NCBI GenBank assembly: GCA_023213395.1
Contig: CM041465.1
Coordinates: forward strand, 200,763,741 to 200,827,740
Length of the DNA stretch: 64,000 nucleotides
Direction of reading: 5' to 3'
Source: Cycas panzhihuaensis
Taxonomy: Eukaryota; Cycadophyta
The notes beneath the pieces are model-generated. The model was not told the DNA's origin. It made no database searches and saw only the letters and a list, made by a program, of their open reading frames with translations. The translations under genes and the position numbers were made by a program. Each line of letters begins with the position of its first letter. Position 1 is the first letter of the stretch. This document shows positions 35,214-46,620 of this stretch, in pieces.

Positions 35214-37869
35214 TGATAAGGCATTTTTCCCCATCATATGAACATTGGATTACATGAAACCATGGTTACGCCTGCCCACTATTTTTAGCCTTCTCTACCT
35301 ACGTTCTTCTCCACAAAAACTCGTAATTTTTTTTTTTTAAATGGGAGATCATTTGAAGTAATAGAGTATTACTAGAATTGTAATTCATACTTGTGGCCAT
35401 TATTTCGACTTTGTGGAGACTTATCTAATGCTAAGTTTGAAGCCATTTATTGGACTAATTAGAGACTTGAATTTGATTCTATTTCTCTTTTCCTCTTTTA
35501 GTTTCCTTTCTCTCATACATCCCTCCTCATTTTTCGAGTATCATCTTCTACTCATTTTCCTTCCTCTTGTTTCTTATTCCTTTTGCCTTTTGCAACTAAT
35601 TTAGAGCCCTAATTTGGAGAATTTGGACAAGTAAACCACTAATATAAGATATAACTTCTTATTCTCATCAAGTGTTTGGTGAATTAGTGTGTTTCATTTG
35701 AAATTTCTTTTAAAGTTTATTATTTGTTCTTTGTGAAAAGGTGACTAGGTTAGGATTTCAGTTATTTTTCATCATAGATTAGATTTCTTGTATCATTCTC
35801 TTTACTTGTTTAGAGTTTTCCATTGCTTGTAATCTTGATTTTATAGTGGTAAACTCGTAAATTCATAAGTTCCTAGTCATAACCTAGTGATAGCTCCATA
35901 CACCTAATCTTTGTGCTTAGGAGCCCATTAGGGAGGTGAGTGGCTTAGCTTAGGAGTATAAGTTTTGGTGGCTTGAATCCTCCTTCTATAGGGCTCTAGG
36001 CATCCTTTGGCCCATCTCTTTTATCTATCACAACCCTTTAGGTACAACTAAAATGTTGTTGGGGTTTTAAGAATATTATTGGTTGTAAAAAAAGAGTTTT
36101 TAGTATACTCCTTCCTTTGCATAGCCTCTAATATTTGTTATAGCTATCACAATCATCTAACTCATATTGGAGCCTTGTTTGTAAGAGGAAAGAAGACATC
36201 ATTCAAAGATTCTTCCAACTAATAATTATAAAGTCAATCACTTTTTATTTATTACTTTTCTTTTATTTTCCTATTTTTATTTATGAAAGAAATCTTCAAA
36301 AAGGAGAAAAAAAAAAAGGAAATAGAAAATATGAAGATTATCTTTTAAAGGGACCTTTGTGCTTGTTGAATTATTTGATTGAGTGATTTACTTGAATGAA
36401 TTATGTTCTTTTCTTCTTTTGAAAATAAAAGGAGAAAGGGTGACTAGGATATTTAAAGAACTATTTCTTTTCTCATTCCTTATAGGTGTGTTGAATATCA
36501 TTTTCTTTTCTCTTTTTATTTAGATGATAATAATAATAATAACAAAAGAAAAAGAAAATGCATGCTTCAATAATTTTCATTGGTTAGGATTATATTAGGA
36601 TAGGGTAATTCTTTTGGGTAGTTGTTTGAATTGAATTATGATTTACCTCTTTGTATATAAAAATAAAACAAAATTTTGGTTTTGTATTTATGGTTACTTA
36701 TTATTTGCTTATTAGTTAGCATCCCTAGGCTTTGCCCCATCCCTCTATTTAGGGCTTGATTGATTAAGCAAGAATTGATATCCCTAACATATCAAACTTA
36801 TCCTCTCCTAGGGATAAATACCTCTCAATGTAAAGGGTCATTTGATTAACTAGAACATGACATCCCCAGTATATAAACTTTCTTTTCCTTGGGATTGATT
36901 TCTTCTTATCATGTTCCTAAAATCAAAAGTGTTGACTTGCCATCATACTTTAGGTTTAGAGTGGTATTTCTTCTTTATCTTCCTTCACCTTTAAGTGTAA
37001 AAAACCCTTAAAATTAGATGTAAACATCCTTGGGTTGTCCATCCTCATAGGTAGATCATCATCAAGTGTGAGAGTCCCTAACAACTGACCTCCAATAAGG
37101 TTATTAATCTAAGGTTTGAGATCTCTTGGGTCCTTGAACTTGTTAGTCCTCCCACATTTTAGATTAGTTTGGCATAGACTTTTGATGCTTTGGGTGTTCT
37201 AGTGACCCAGGTTTAGGACTTTTCCTTCTAAAAAGTCATTTGGAAGGGTAGGTAAATAGGAAGCTCTAGGTTATTTACTTAGGGTAAGTTTTTCCTATCA
37301 ATCCTCCTACTTATTTAGAGACCATTTGATATTTTCTTTAACAAAAGGGAACCTTGTTTATTTGGATTAGATTGGTTGATTATTTTTCTTTAGCTTAGGC
37401 ATGTTATCACTTGGATTTCTTTGATTTATTATGTAAATATAGAAACTAGTAAATAACAACCTTTGAAAACATGTACTTACCTATCCAACACACACACCAA
37501 TGGAATCATCCCTTCTTATTAAAAGAAGGGTTGAGGGTTACCCTTAAGTTATATCACCTAGGAACTTATTCACTTACTTTCATTCTGAGTGATTTATCTA
37601 GAGTCTTTTTAGGTGACTTGACTTGAGTTCTTGGAACCATTTTGACAACCATACTAAAAAGTTATTAAAACTTTTAGGTTACTCTTTGGCTTTACTAATG
37701 TATAGAGTCATTCATTGGATATCCTTTTCCCTCATTGACCACACTCCTCCTTTCACTTTAAGGGAACCTTTTTTTCTTTTCTATTTCTCTCTTTCTTTGA
37801 TTTACACTTCTATGTTCCACTCACACTCCACATAGATTCTTTTTACACCTATCCTAGGTGATCTAGAAG
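35214..37869 (+). other. Region before the Tat1 gag, probably leader
   Basis: No coding motif recognised. An imperfect duplication of about 83 bases lies at 36755-36930 (GATTRAYTA...GA.ATCCC..A.TAT..AA). No primer site could be fixed. Confidence 0.35.
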
Positions 37870-39549
37870 ACTCCTTGGCCTTTCACCTAAAGGCCCATCC
37901 TCATCTTCTCTTCCTTCTAACCTTCCACTATGCAAATGTTATGAGACCTTAATCACCAATCCTAATGCCTTAGTTAGGACTTTAAATATCAACAATCCTT
38001 TTAAGTATGAGAAAGAGCCACTTCTATATAAGATTCTTATAAGAGAGACTCTCCATCACTTTCAAAATGCATCTTTTAAAGAGGTTACCATGCCTACCCA
38101 AGCCCATTATGTGGTTCATAAGGAACCTACCTCTCATAATGAGGGACATGAAGCATCCATGACATAGCCCTCACCTATGACAACATATCCCTTTGAGCAA
38201 GATTTAGACCCTATCTCCCCAACCTATGTTGGCTCATATATCACTATCCAAGAGTGGGGAGACCATATGCTCACACCCCAACCCTCTTCATTAGCTATTG
38301 ACCCTAGCAATCATCCTCAAATCCCTCATGTTCCACCTTCTATGGCTTGGCAATTAACTCCTCTTTTAAAGGCATTTTAAATGGGTCCTCAAGGGAGACT
38401 TGTTCTCCCCATTTAAGGCACTTCATCTATCCCTTTACTTTCACATAAGCTTGGATTGCCTCCACCACCTAGAGTTTCTCCTTCTCCCATGAGAGAGAGT
38501 CATCCCTCATAAGATAACCCTTTCATTTAGGCTATCCAAAGACCTAAACACATGACCCACTTACCTAACTTTCTTCTCCTCAACCATCCTCAATTGCCCA
38601 TCCCCCATAACCATCGTACACATTAAGAATTGGTCAAAAAACCTTATAACCACATGTTTTATACCCTTAGTAATCACCCATGACTACTTATGGCTCACCT
38701 CTAATAACTAACCAGTAAGGTCACTCTAGCCAACTTGTTAGCTATGGGCCATATCCTCCCCATATGTCCCATCACCCAAGATGCTTCTTATCTTAAGGGG
38801 CACCTATGTCTCACATTCCCACCATACTTCATTCTGGACTTATGAGAACTCATCCTTGCCCCTCTTATCCTACATAACCCACTTATACAAAGGTAATAAG
38901 ACATCAAGACCATACCTAAATGGCACCTCAACCATCCTCATCACTAAGGGCCAAGAGGTCATATTTAGACTATAAAAGGAGTCCCTTTTGTAAGAGATCC
39001 TTCTCTTTTCACTCCCTCCTTTTATTCTTGAGCTACCTAAATTCACAAGCGAATCAATTTGAGATGAAATGACCCATGTTCAGGCCTCCATACTTGTATG
39101 TATTGACTATCTACCATATGATTATGTGATGATGTAACTCTTTCCTCTTTCCTAAAACCCTTCAAGGTGATGTTTTGAAGTGGTATAAATGGTTAAAACC
39201 CACATCTATCTACTTCTTTTAATAGTTAGTAGATACCTTATTAGTTACTTTAATGTTACTCACCCTTTTTATAGAAGGATTAAATCCTTGTTATCCATTA
39301 AACAAGAAATAAATGAGTCTTCACATGACTTTGTTCATCGTTTCTAAGACCTAGTTCATGCCTCTTAAGCCCCCTTAGATAATAACTTACTTTGTGACTT
39401 ATTCACGAGTGCCTTAGGACCTCAAGTTCAATATGAGGTCCTCAAGTTAATGCTTATATCATATGAGGATACAATTAAGAAGTGCCTTGATTTTAAGGCC
39501 TTTGAAATTTAACTAGGAGTGAAGAAGCTTACCAAACCCCCTACCTCTA
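37870..39549 (+). pseudogene. gag: Tat1 gag, part 1 (before CopA insertion)
   Basis: N-terminal and capsid parts of a Tat gag. NPNALVRTLNINNPFKYEKEP and the open stretch at 38177-38380 are proline-rich and typical of the variable N-terminus. VPFVRDPSLFTPSF near 38980 is followed by the capsid: DDVTL..PKTLQGDVLKWYKWLKPTSI near 39130-39210, then the F.....I.Q....S..DFV.RF.-type zone and CLDFKAFEI..GVKKL. Frameshifts and many Gln stops. The last codons before 39550 join in frame to 53551 when CopA and one AAGAC copy are left out. Confidence 0.8.
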
Positions 39550-39554
39550 AAGAC
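39550..39554. repeat. Target-site duplication of CopA, left copy
   Basis: AAGAC, identical to 53546-53550. Confidence 0.93.
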
Positions 39555-39858
39555 TAATGGCATGGGGGCAGAATGAAATAGAGACTATAAGGTATATATT
39601 ATAAAAAATAAATAAAATCTCTATATAAAGTTGGCAGTGTTAAGGAACACCATTAGGCCATAGGATCCTATATAAATAGTCAAGACATTGGACAAGCCTG
39701 CTATCAATTAACTTTGGTATTAGAAAACACCATTTAAAATAAATTATAAAATAATACATACCTGATGGCTAAGTTGGTTGATGTTAATTGCTGGCAGTCC
39801 TATGGCATTCCAATGTAATGTGCACACTTAATAATAAAAATTGACATTATGTCTAATA
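39555..39858 (-). repeat. CopA 3' LTR (304 bp)
   Basis: The minus strand starts TATTAGACATAATG (TG mutated to TA) and ends GCCATTA (CA mutated to TA). It aligns with 53239-53545; the shared internal run CATAGGATCCTATATAAATA includes the probable TATA box. Confidence 0.93.
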
Positions 39859-40110
39859 TTCTCCTCTATAATGTTCATTTTGTATAACTCCAAGCTTTTC
39901 TCTAAATTTATAAAACTTAGTTTTTCTAAGAGCCTTTGTTTTAAATTTTATTCTGTAAACCCATTTGTTGCTAATTGCATATTTATTTGAAGGGAGGTTA
40001 ACTAGTTCCCATATATCATTCTTGACCAAAGCATTATACTCCTCCCGCATTGCATGTTGTCATTCTTGTTTGGTATTAGCCTCTTTAAAGGTTGAGTCCA
40101 TGACTTGACT
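39853..40110 (-). pseudogene. CopA RT start fused to C-terminal tail (RT core and RNase H deleted)
   Basis: The minus strand opens with MREEYNALVKNDIWELVNLP and NKWVYRIKFKTKALRKTK, the first RT motifs, then passes without a break into FYKFREKLGVIQNEHYRGEY, which in CopC is the extreme C-terminus after RNase H (28478-28530). About 1.25 kb present in CopC (27226 to 28478) is absent. The join keeps one open frame of 65 codons that reaches the polypurine tract. YxDD, the whole palm and thumb, and RNase H are missing. The deletion could predate insertion, making the element dependent on a partner such as CopC, or follow it. Confidence 0.88.
39859..39869 (-). other. CopA polypurine tract
   Basis: The minus strand reads TAGAGGAGAA directly before the 3' LTR. 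The homologous CopC tract is TGGAGGAGAAA. Confidence 0.88.
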
Positions 40111-41269
40111 CATTAAAGCAAAGTTGACCCTATTAGAATGTGTAGATCTCCTTTCAAAATTATTATCAAGCATATTCACTGGGTCATGTTGTCTTTATAG
40201 CCACTTTGGAATATTTTGACTGGATGTAGAAGGTCCAACCTCACTAAGACTAGATTCATGTTGAATTGGCACATGTGAAGGTATATTTTTTTATGTAGGA
40301 TGTGAATCAGAGTCTACTATGATATTTTTCACTTTGTTTTTTTCAATCTCTGCTTTATAATAATCATCCTCTTTGAAGATAATGTCTCTACTCAAGATTA
40401 TCTTCTTTCCTTTAGGGTCAAATAACTTATAGGATCTAGTTAAATCATAATATCCTATAAATATACACTTAGTATATTTATCATCCAATTTTATTCTCTT
40501 TTGATCAATTATATGAGCAAATGCTAGGTAACCAAAAATTTTCAAGTGGTGAATACTAGGCTTGTGTCATGTCCAAGCCTCTTCAGGTGTAACCCACCTT
40601 AGTGCCTTAGTGGTACACCTATTTAATAGATAAACAATTGTGTGTATGCCTTCTACCCAAAATTTATGCCTAAGTTACTTGTCCTTAAGCATGCACCTAG
40701 CTATCTCAACAATGATCCTATTCTTTCTTTTAGCTACTCTATTCTATTATGGAATGTATGGATTGGTGTATTACCTCCTTAAGCAATGATGGATACAAAA
40801 ATCTTTTTTCGAAGTGAATTCTCCCCAATTATCTGATCTAAGGGAGAGGATCGAATGACCAATTTATTTTTCCATAAAGGATTTGAAGTAAATAAAATAT
40901 TGATAGGCATCTAATTTGAACTTTAGGGGAAATGCTCAAGTTTTTCTTATAAAGTCATCAATAAATGTTATGAAATATTTAGCTCCTCTAAGTGGGGGTA
41001 CATCCATAGGACCACATAAATCTATGTATACTAATTACATGAGACCTTGTGCTCTATAGTTGTTATCATAAAATCTCTCTCTATGTTACTTTCCAAGTAG
41101 ACATCCTTCACATATTTCTTTATTTCCCTCAATGGTAGGTAAGCCTTCAACCATTTTACTTCTTTTAATTAGGGCCAAGCTATTATATCTTAGATGGCTA
41201 AATTGTTTATGTCATATGTCAATTCCAACTTTAGTAGAGGCTTTCAATGCATAGTTATCTACTGGAAGA
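40111..41269 (-). pseudogene. CopA integrase (after CopB insertion point)
   Basis: The minus strand from 41269: VDNYALKASTKVGIDI, HKQFSHLRYNSLALIKRSKM, then CEGCLLGK with both zinc Cys intact, YIDLCGPMDVPPLRGAKYF, FITFIDDF, SLRSDN.GEF, NPYIP..N and AKRKNRIIVEIAR. An open stretch at 40545-40291 carries FGYLAFAHIIDQKRIKLDDK and FIGYYDLTRSYKLFDP..KKIILSRDIIF. A Ser/Pro linker follows with FERRSTHSNRVNFALMS. It continues the protease at about 49000 once CopB is left out. Confidence 0.9.
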
Positions 41270-41274
41270 TGACT
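41270..41274. repeat. Target-site duplication of CopB, left copy
   Basis: TGACT, identical to 48846-48850. Confidence 0.94.
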
Positions 41275-41586
41275 TAAAGGAATGATGGATCTAGGGAATA
41301 AATCATTCACATGCACATAATCGCAATGGAAAATGAAAAAGAGATGAAATAAGATATGAAAGCTAAGCTTGGAGGTGAGAATGAATAATGACTCCCTCCT
41401 TGAGATTTCACCTTTTATTATTGAGGGTGAGTATTAGGGTTAGGATTTTCCAGCCTAATGACATGAACCCAACATTACATCTAAATGCATATAAAGCACA
41501 TTTCATTAAGAAACTAATGCTAACAATATATCCTAAGATCACATAATTGATCTACATAAATGACCTTGATATATTAATCTCTTTCA
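41275..41586 (-). repeat. CopB 3' LTR (312 bp)
   Basis: Aligned base for base with 48534-48845, e.g. AATGACTCCCTCCTTGAGAT and GAGGGTGAGTATTAGGGTTA on the plus strand. The outer end has TA for the terminal CA complement. Confidence 0.95.
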
Positions 41587-41600
41587 ATACCCCCCTTAAT
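41587..41600 (-). other. CopB polypurine tract
   Basis: The minus strand reads ATTAAGGGGGGTAT next to the 3' LTR. Confidence 0.88.
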
Positions 41601-42090
41601 GGTGGAAGGTTATTTTGAGAAAATCTATTGCATAAGGTATTCATTTAAGTCTCATTATTACATTGAAATTCTAAATGACACTTTTGCAAGAAAACCCTCA
41701 TGGGGAATAAAAATCCACAAACTTTCTAAAATCTATAGGCCCTTTTATAAATCAAAATGGCTAAGGTTGCTCTTTAATGTAGCCTGATAGCCAAGCAATT
41801 TAAATATGTAGCTTAATCTATAAAATCTCCATATACCATTTGGTCATCCCCTATGCCCTTTTAGGTTTTCATAGGTTCTGATTTTCCAAAACTAATACAA
41901 CCCTTATCCTTCCATGCCCATATGGGGTTTTCACAAATAGGATAGAATAGAGACTTACTCTTATTCGTCCACACCTATAAGGGGTTTTTATGAAGAGAAT
42001 AGAGTATGATGATTCTGTTGCCATCTTCTTTGATTAGTAAAAAATGGAGGCCCTAAGGCTGAGCTACCTTCAAAACTATTTAAACTTCAC
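41601..42090 (-). other. CopB 3' untranslated region
   Basis: Between the RNase H stop and the polypurine tract. Imperfect repeated phrases TATGCCCTTTTAGGTTTTCATA, CATGCCCATATGGGGTTTTC and CACACCTATAAGGGGTTTTT (plus strand, 41848-41992) show a degenerate tandem repeat. The plus-strand frame at 41599-41787 is not protein-like. Confidence 0.6.
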
Positions 42091-42093
42091 CTT

Positions 42094-42590
42094 TTATAGT
42101 GGTTTGGTGAAGATATTGGCTACTTGATCTACTATGGGACAGTATTCTAGTTGAATTATACCATCATGAACAAGTTCTCTAATCCTGTGGACTTTCGTAC
42201 TTATGTGTTTGGTATGATCATGAAATACAGGATTTTTCACCATGTGGATTGTTGATTGATTATCCATATGAATGCCAATAGGACTTGTTTGGGTGATATT
42301 TAATGTTTCTAATAATTTTCTAAGCCATATCACCTCCTTATTGGTCTTAGAAGCAGTAATGTATTTAACTTCGGTAGTTGAATTAGTAACTATCTTCTAT
42401 CATTTGGATCTCCATGATATTGGTGCTATTCCAAGAAATGTTATATACCTAGATATAAATCTCACTGTATCTTTATCTCTTATAAAGTTTAAGTTTATGT
42501 ATGTAGAAATCTTCTAATCTAAATTAGGTTCATATAATAGACCACATTTGTTAGTCATCTTAAGGTACCTCACACCTGCACTGCTACCTA
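42094..42590 (-). pseudogene. CopB RNase H
   Basis: The minus-strand open stretch 42333-42094 is the C-terminal half: IWLRKLLETL, IHMDNQSTIHMVKNPVFHD, TKHISTKVHRIRELV and DQVANIFTKPL, the normal copia end. The DNQS motif keeps the third catalytic Asp. The preceding part (42350-42590) is less clear and carries stops. Confidence 0.92.
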
Positions 42591-43600
42591 CTAATGATTC
42601 CACTTAGCATTTGTCATGTAATGAGTAAGAATACCAATAGAGTGTATAATATATGGCCTTGTATTGGTAGTGTAGATAAGACTACCTACAAGTTTCCTAT
42701 AGAGTGTTATATCTGCCTCCCTTATATCACCATCAGTTGAGAGTTTGGTATTAGGGTACATAGGTAAAGCCATTGGTCAAGCATCTTCTAAATGAAACTT
42801 GGTTAGAAGATCGTTGATGTATTTTTCTTGGGAGAGGAAAAATTTTCTATTCTTTTATGTTACTTTAATTCCCAAGTAATATTTCATCAAACCGAGGTAA
42901 GACAATTTGAATATTTTGCCAAGGTTCTTTTTTAGCTAGCTTATTTCTTGTTCACTATTACTCGTTACTAGCATATCATCCACAAAGATTATGGGATAAG
43001 TGACTTTGCCCTTTTGGTGCTTGATGAATAATATTGCATTAATATCTTGGTAGTCACAAACCTTGTATCTGAGTTGTCTCATTCTTTTAGACAACTCAGT
43101 AAACCAAGCACAAGGGGCTTGTTTAAGGCCATACAAGGACTTTCTGAGTATGAAAACCTTATGCTCTTGACCTTTGATCTCATATCCTTCTAGCTAAGCC
43201 ATGTAAATTTCTTCTGCAAGGTATTCATTGAGAAACATAGTCTTAACATTAAGCTGGTGGATTTTCCAACCTTGTTGAGCAATCAAGGCCATAAGAGTTC
43301 TAATTGTAGGTCACTTGGTTATAGATGAGAAGAATTTGGTGTAGTCGATGCCTTCCCTTTGTGTGAATCCTTTAGCTACCAACCTTACCTTATGTTTTTC
43401 AAGGGTGCAATCTAATTTACATTTATTTTTTAACATCCATTTATTTTTAACTACCTTTCTGCTAAGTGGTAGATCAACAAGCTCCCATGTACCATTCTTG
43501 ATAAGAGATTAGTACTCTTCATTTATAACATTTCTCCAAGTTGTATGCTTTATAGCTTCCTAATATGAGAGGGGCTCTTCATTAAGAGTAAGGTGCAGTT
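42591..43600 (-). pseudogene. CopB reverse transcriptase
   Basis: On the minus strand: NGTWELVDLPLSRK-like start near 43490, CTLEKHKVRLVAKGF near 43400, FLNEYLAEEIYM near 43220 and LRKSLYGLKQAPCAWFTEL, followed by the open stretch 43136-42936, whose FVDDMLVTSNSEQE keeps both catalytic Asp residues (F for Y). The thumb and connection continue through VGSLIYTTNTRPYI (42773-42591). Stops interrupt it between motifs. Confidence 0.92.
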
Positions 43601-45180
43601 CTATCAGTTCAAGCTTAGCGTATAATGATTTCTATATCTTTGCTCTATGGGCACTTCGAGTGCTAGTTTTACCCACCTCATCTAGTCATATGTCTTTATT
43701 GAGCTAGCAGGCTTATTAAGATCCTCGAGTTGGGAATGAGGTCCTCATTTCCTCAACTTCTTAGTTCTCATCTTGTTCATTAAAATGGTTACTTTATGAG
43801 GAAGATGTTGATGTGCCTGAGGAAGATGGTCCTTCTACCATTGTTTTACCTTTGTCAACTTATGGTGGAGAGAATGATTCTTCTATAATGGCTTTGTCTT
43901 TGTCAACTCTGTTATCTTCAAAGGATGGTACTAGATATGCACTCATCATTTTAGAGTCACAAATTGTATCCTCTGAGGCTCTATTATCAGCTTCCAATAT
44001 TTGGAGTAATTTATGTATGTCCCTCTCTCCCCAAATTTTAGAATCTAAACATCACATTTAATAACATCATTATAGCAGTGTGACAGTATTTTAGAGTCTA
44101 GTCTAAGCAACTAATCCTCTATCTCCTCAGAAATGACATCTCTAGTAATGATAATTTTTTATTGTGAAGGTATAAAGACCTTATACCCTTTCTTATGCAT
44201 AGGGTATCCAATAAAGATGCCTTTAAGTTCCCTTGGCTAAATTTTATTTCAATCTATATCTAGAATGTGGGCATAGTATATAGAGCTAAAAATTTTGAAG
44301 TAGTGAATAATGGAGACTTGTCTTGACCACTTTTTATTAGGTGATTGTCCTTCCTTTAATGGGCTAATAACATTAATATAATAAACAATTATATAGATAA
44401 CTTTAGCCCATAGGTAGGTAGGTACATTTTTGTATACCAACATAGCCCGAGCATTGTTCATGATTATCCTATTCATGCACCTGGTAACTCCATTTTATTT
44501 TGTGATACTTGCTACTATTGTTTGATATTTAATGCCATTGTCTTGAAGGTATCTTTTAAACTCATGTAAGGTATATTTACCACCATTATTAGTTCAAAGA
44601 TATTTGAGTTGATAACCTAACTCTTTTTTAGTGTGGGCTTTAATTTCTTTGAATATATGAAAGGCTTCATCTTTCTTGTATAGAAAAGCTACCTATACTT
44701 TTCTAGTGAAATCATTAATGAAAGAGATGTAATATAACTTATACTTCAGTGAGGGAATAGGCATTAGCCCACACAGATCAGAGTGTACCAATTATAATGG
44801 ATGGCTAGATTTTCACTAACTTTTGGGAAAGGGTTATCTATGCCATTTGGAAATGATATAAGGTTCACATTTAAAGGGCTTAGAGGATAACTTTAAAAGA
44901 TTGGGAAGAGTGTTATAAAGATCTCTAAGTCTATCAATGTAAACATGGCCCATGCGAGCATGCTAAAGAGCTTTTGATGACAATGTTAAATGGGTCAAGA
45001 TGGAATTAAATGAAAATTATTCATCAGCACAAGGGCTTTAGGCATAATGAGCTTCAAAAGATGAAGAGTCATTCAGTAGAAAGAGTTTTCCAAAGAGATG
45101 TCCAATCAAGACTACTTAATCAGTTGGAGGGTGAATGACTTAGAGAGTCTAGTCATTTGTAGTTACACTCAGATTAAATC
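43601..45180 (-). pseudogene. CopB integrase
   Basis: On the minus strand: SSKALQHARMGHVYIDRLRDL (pre-integrase) near 44980-44910, a GLMPIPSLKYKLYY-like run near 44765-44720, FINDFTRK at about 44700, NNGGKYTLHEF near 44580 and the open stretch 44476-44249: MNRIIMNNARAMLVYKNVPTYLWAKVI. A long variable linker toward RT (43600-44240) is rich in Ser, Glu and Asp. The plus-strand frame at 43813-44061 is its shadow. Confidence 0.88.
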
Positions 45181-45480
45181 CATGAGAGAGAAGTATGAAT
45201 AAGCAAAGTAGGTTTTGTTTAAGATTGGCTATGTATAAGACATCAAGCAATGTAAAATCTTTTAAGCATGGGAGTTTCAGGCAAATATTACAAATTCCTT
45301 CAATAGGTTATGATTTCTCAGCCATGTGAACAACTCCTTGAATATTTAAGTCAAATGTTTGATATAGATTATGATTGCACATTATATATTGAGTTGCTCC
45401 AGTGTCTCTGATTTACTATCCTTTGATTGAAGCCATACTATTTGTAATTCTAATAGTGCTTCACATTGATGAAGGAAATT
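45181..45480 (-). pseudogene. CopB protease
   Basis: The minus strand near 45400 reads RDTGATQYIMCNHNLYQTFDL, with the Asp-Thr-Gly active-site triplet intact, then HMAEKS and LLDVLYIANLKQNLLCL, the usual end of a copia protease. Confidence 0.88.
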
Positions 45481-46620
45481 CACAAGTAATATATCCACAT
45501 TAATCTTCAAAGTATCTCTTTGGTTGGTCAATGGTATTTGATGTTGAAGATACCTCAATTCTTTGAAAGTATACTTATATAAAACTTATGCCACTAAAGG
45601 ATTCTTCACAAGTTTCTTCAACATTATGAGCTCCATATTTTGGTTGGAACTTGGCCAACTTCTAAATGGCAATTCTGTAATCGTTTATAAAATGTCCTTT
45701 ATAATTACATTGATCACACATAATAGTTTGATTGCTAGTCCCTGAAGAGGTACTGGTTTGGCCTGACTATCTTTCTCTTTATTGAGGTGGGCCTTAGCCT
45801 TGAGATTGTCGAGGTTATGACTAAGGGTTTGGTTGACCTTGTGGATAATTTACCATGTTTCTTCCTCTTCCTCTTGCTTGGTTGTTTCCTTTGCCATGAA
45901 AGGGACCTTGATTTTTTATATAGAAAGCTTCTTCTTCCACCTTAAAGGCTACATCTTAAAGAGATTTAGAGGCTACAAAGTTGGTGTCAAAGGTCTTGTC
46001 AAATTCTATGAACTTCTTGGCAAGTGCTTCAAAGTTGAGTGTCTTCAATGTTCCACTAGATTGAGGACTTCCAAGCAAGTTTTTATAATCAAGGACATGT
46101 AAACATGGTTGGATCAAGAATGCCCAAGTGATGTATTGGGTCTTAAAGTCTTTATTAATTGCCTGTTTTATCAGTTGAAGGAGATTTACTGTCTCATGAG
46201 CTTATCCCTCCTCTATTTTTAATTTGTTTATTTTTAGAACAAAATAAACAAATTTGAAATCTAATTTGGTATTAAAGTTCTCCTTGAGAACTTCAAGGAT
46301 CTTCCAAGTTGTATCATATTATTCTTTATTAATCGAGTTGTGCAAGGAGTCATCAGTAACCAATAGAATTCCTGCAAAAATCCTTTTATCATTAATCTCC
46401 CATTATAATTTAACTGTAGTATCTATAGAAGCTATTTGAGTGGATCTACCAAAAGCAGGTGTTGTAGTTATTGCAGGTATGATAGGTGTAGGCTGCAAGT
46501 GGACTCTCTAAAGGCCTTCATACTTTATAGTATTTTTAACTCTAGCATACCACATATCCTATTTTTCTTTACCTTTTAATATGCAATTGACATTCTACTT
46601 GAATTAAGATGACATGGTGA
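45481..46620 (-). pseudogene. gag: CopB gag
   Basis: Starts near 46612 on the minus strand. Readable parts: ITTTPAFGRSTQIASIDTTV, DKRIFAGILLVTDDSLHNSI, TTWKILEVLKENFNTKLDFK and LNFEALAKKFIEFDKTFDTN. The zinc knuckle near 45715 reads CDQCNYKGHFINDY with the last Cys changed to Tyr. Gln and Trp stops throughout. Confidence 0.85.

Noticed and set aside
43813-44061. 82-codon plus-strand frame
   Set aside because: Antisense shadow of the acidic Ser-rich linker of CopB pol.
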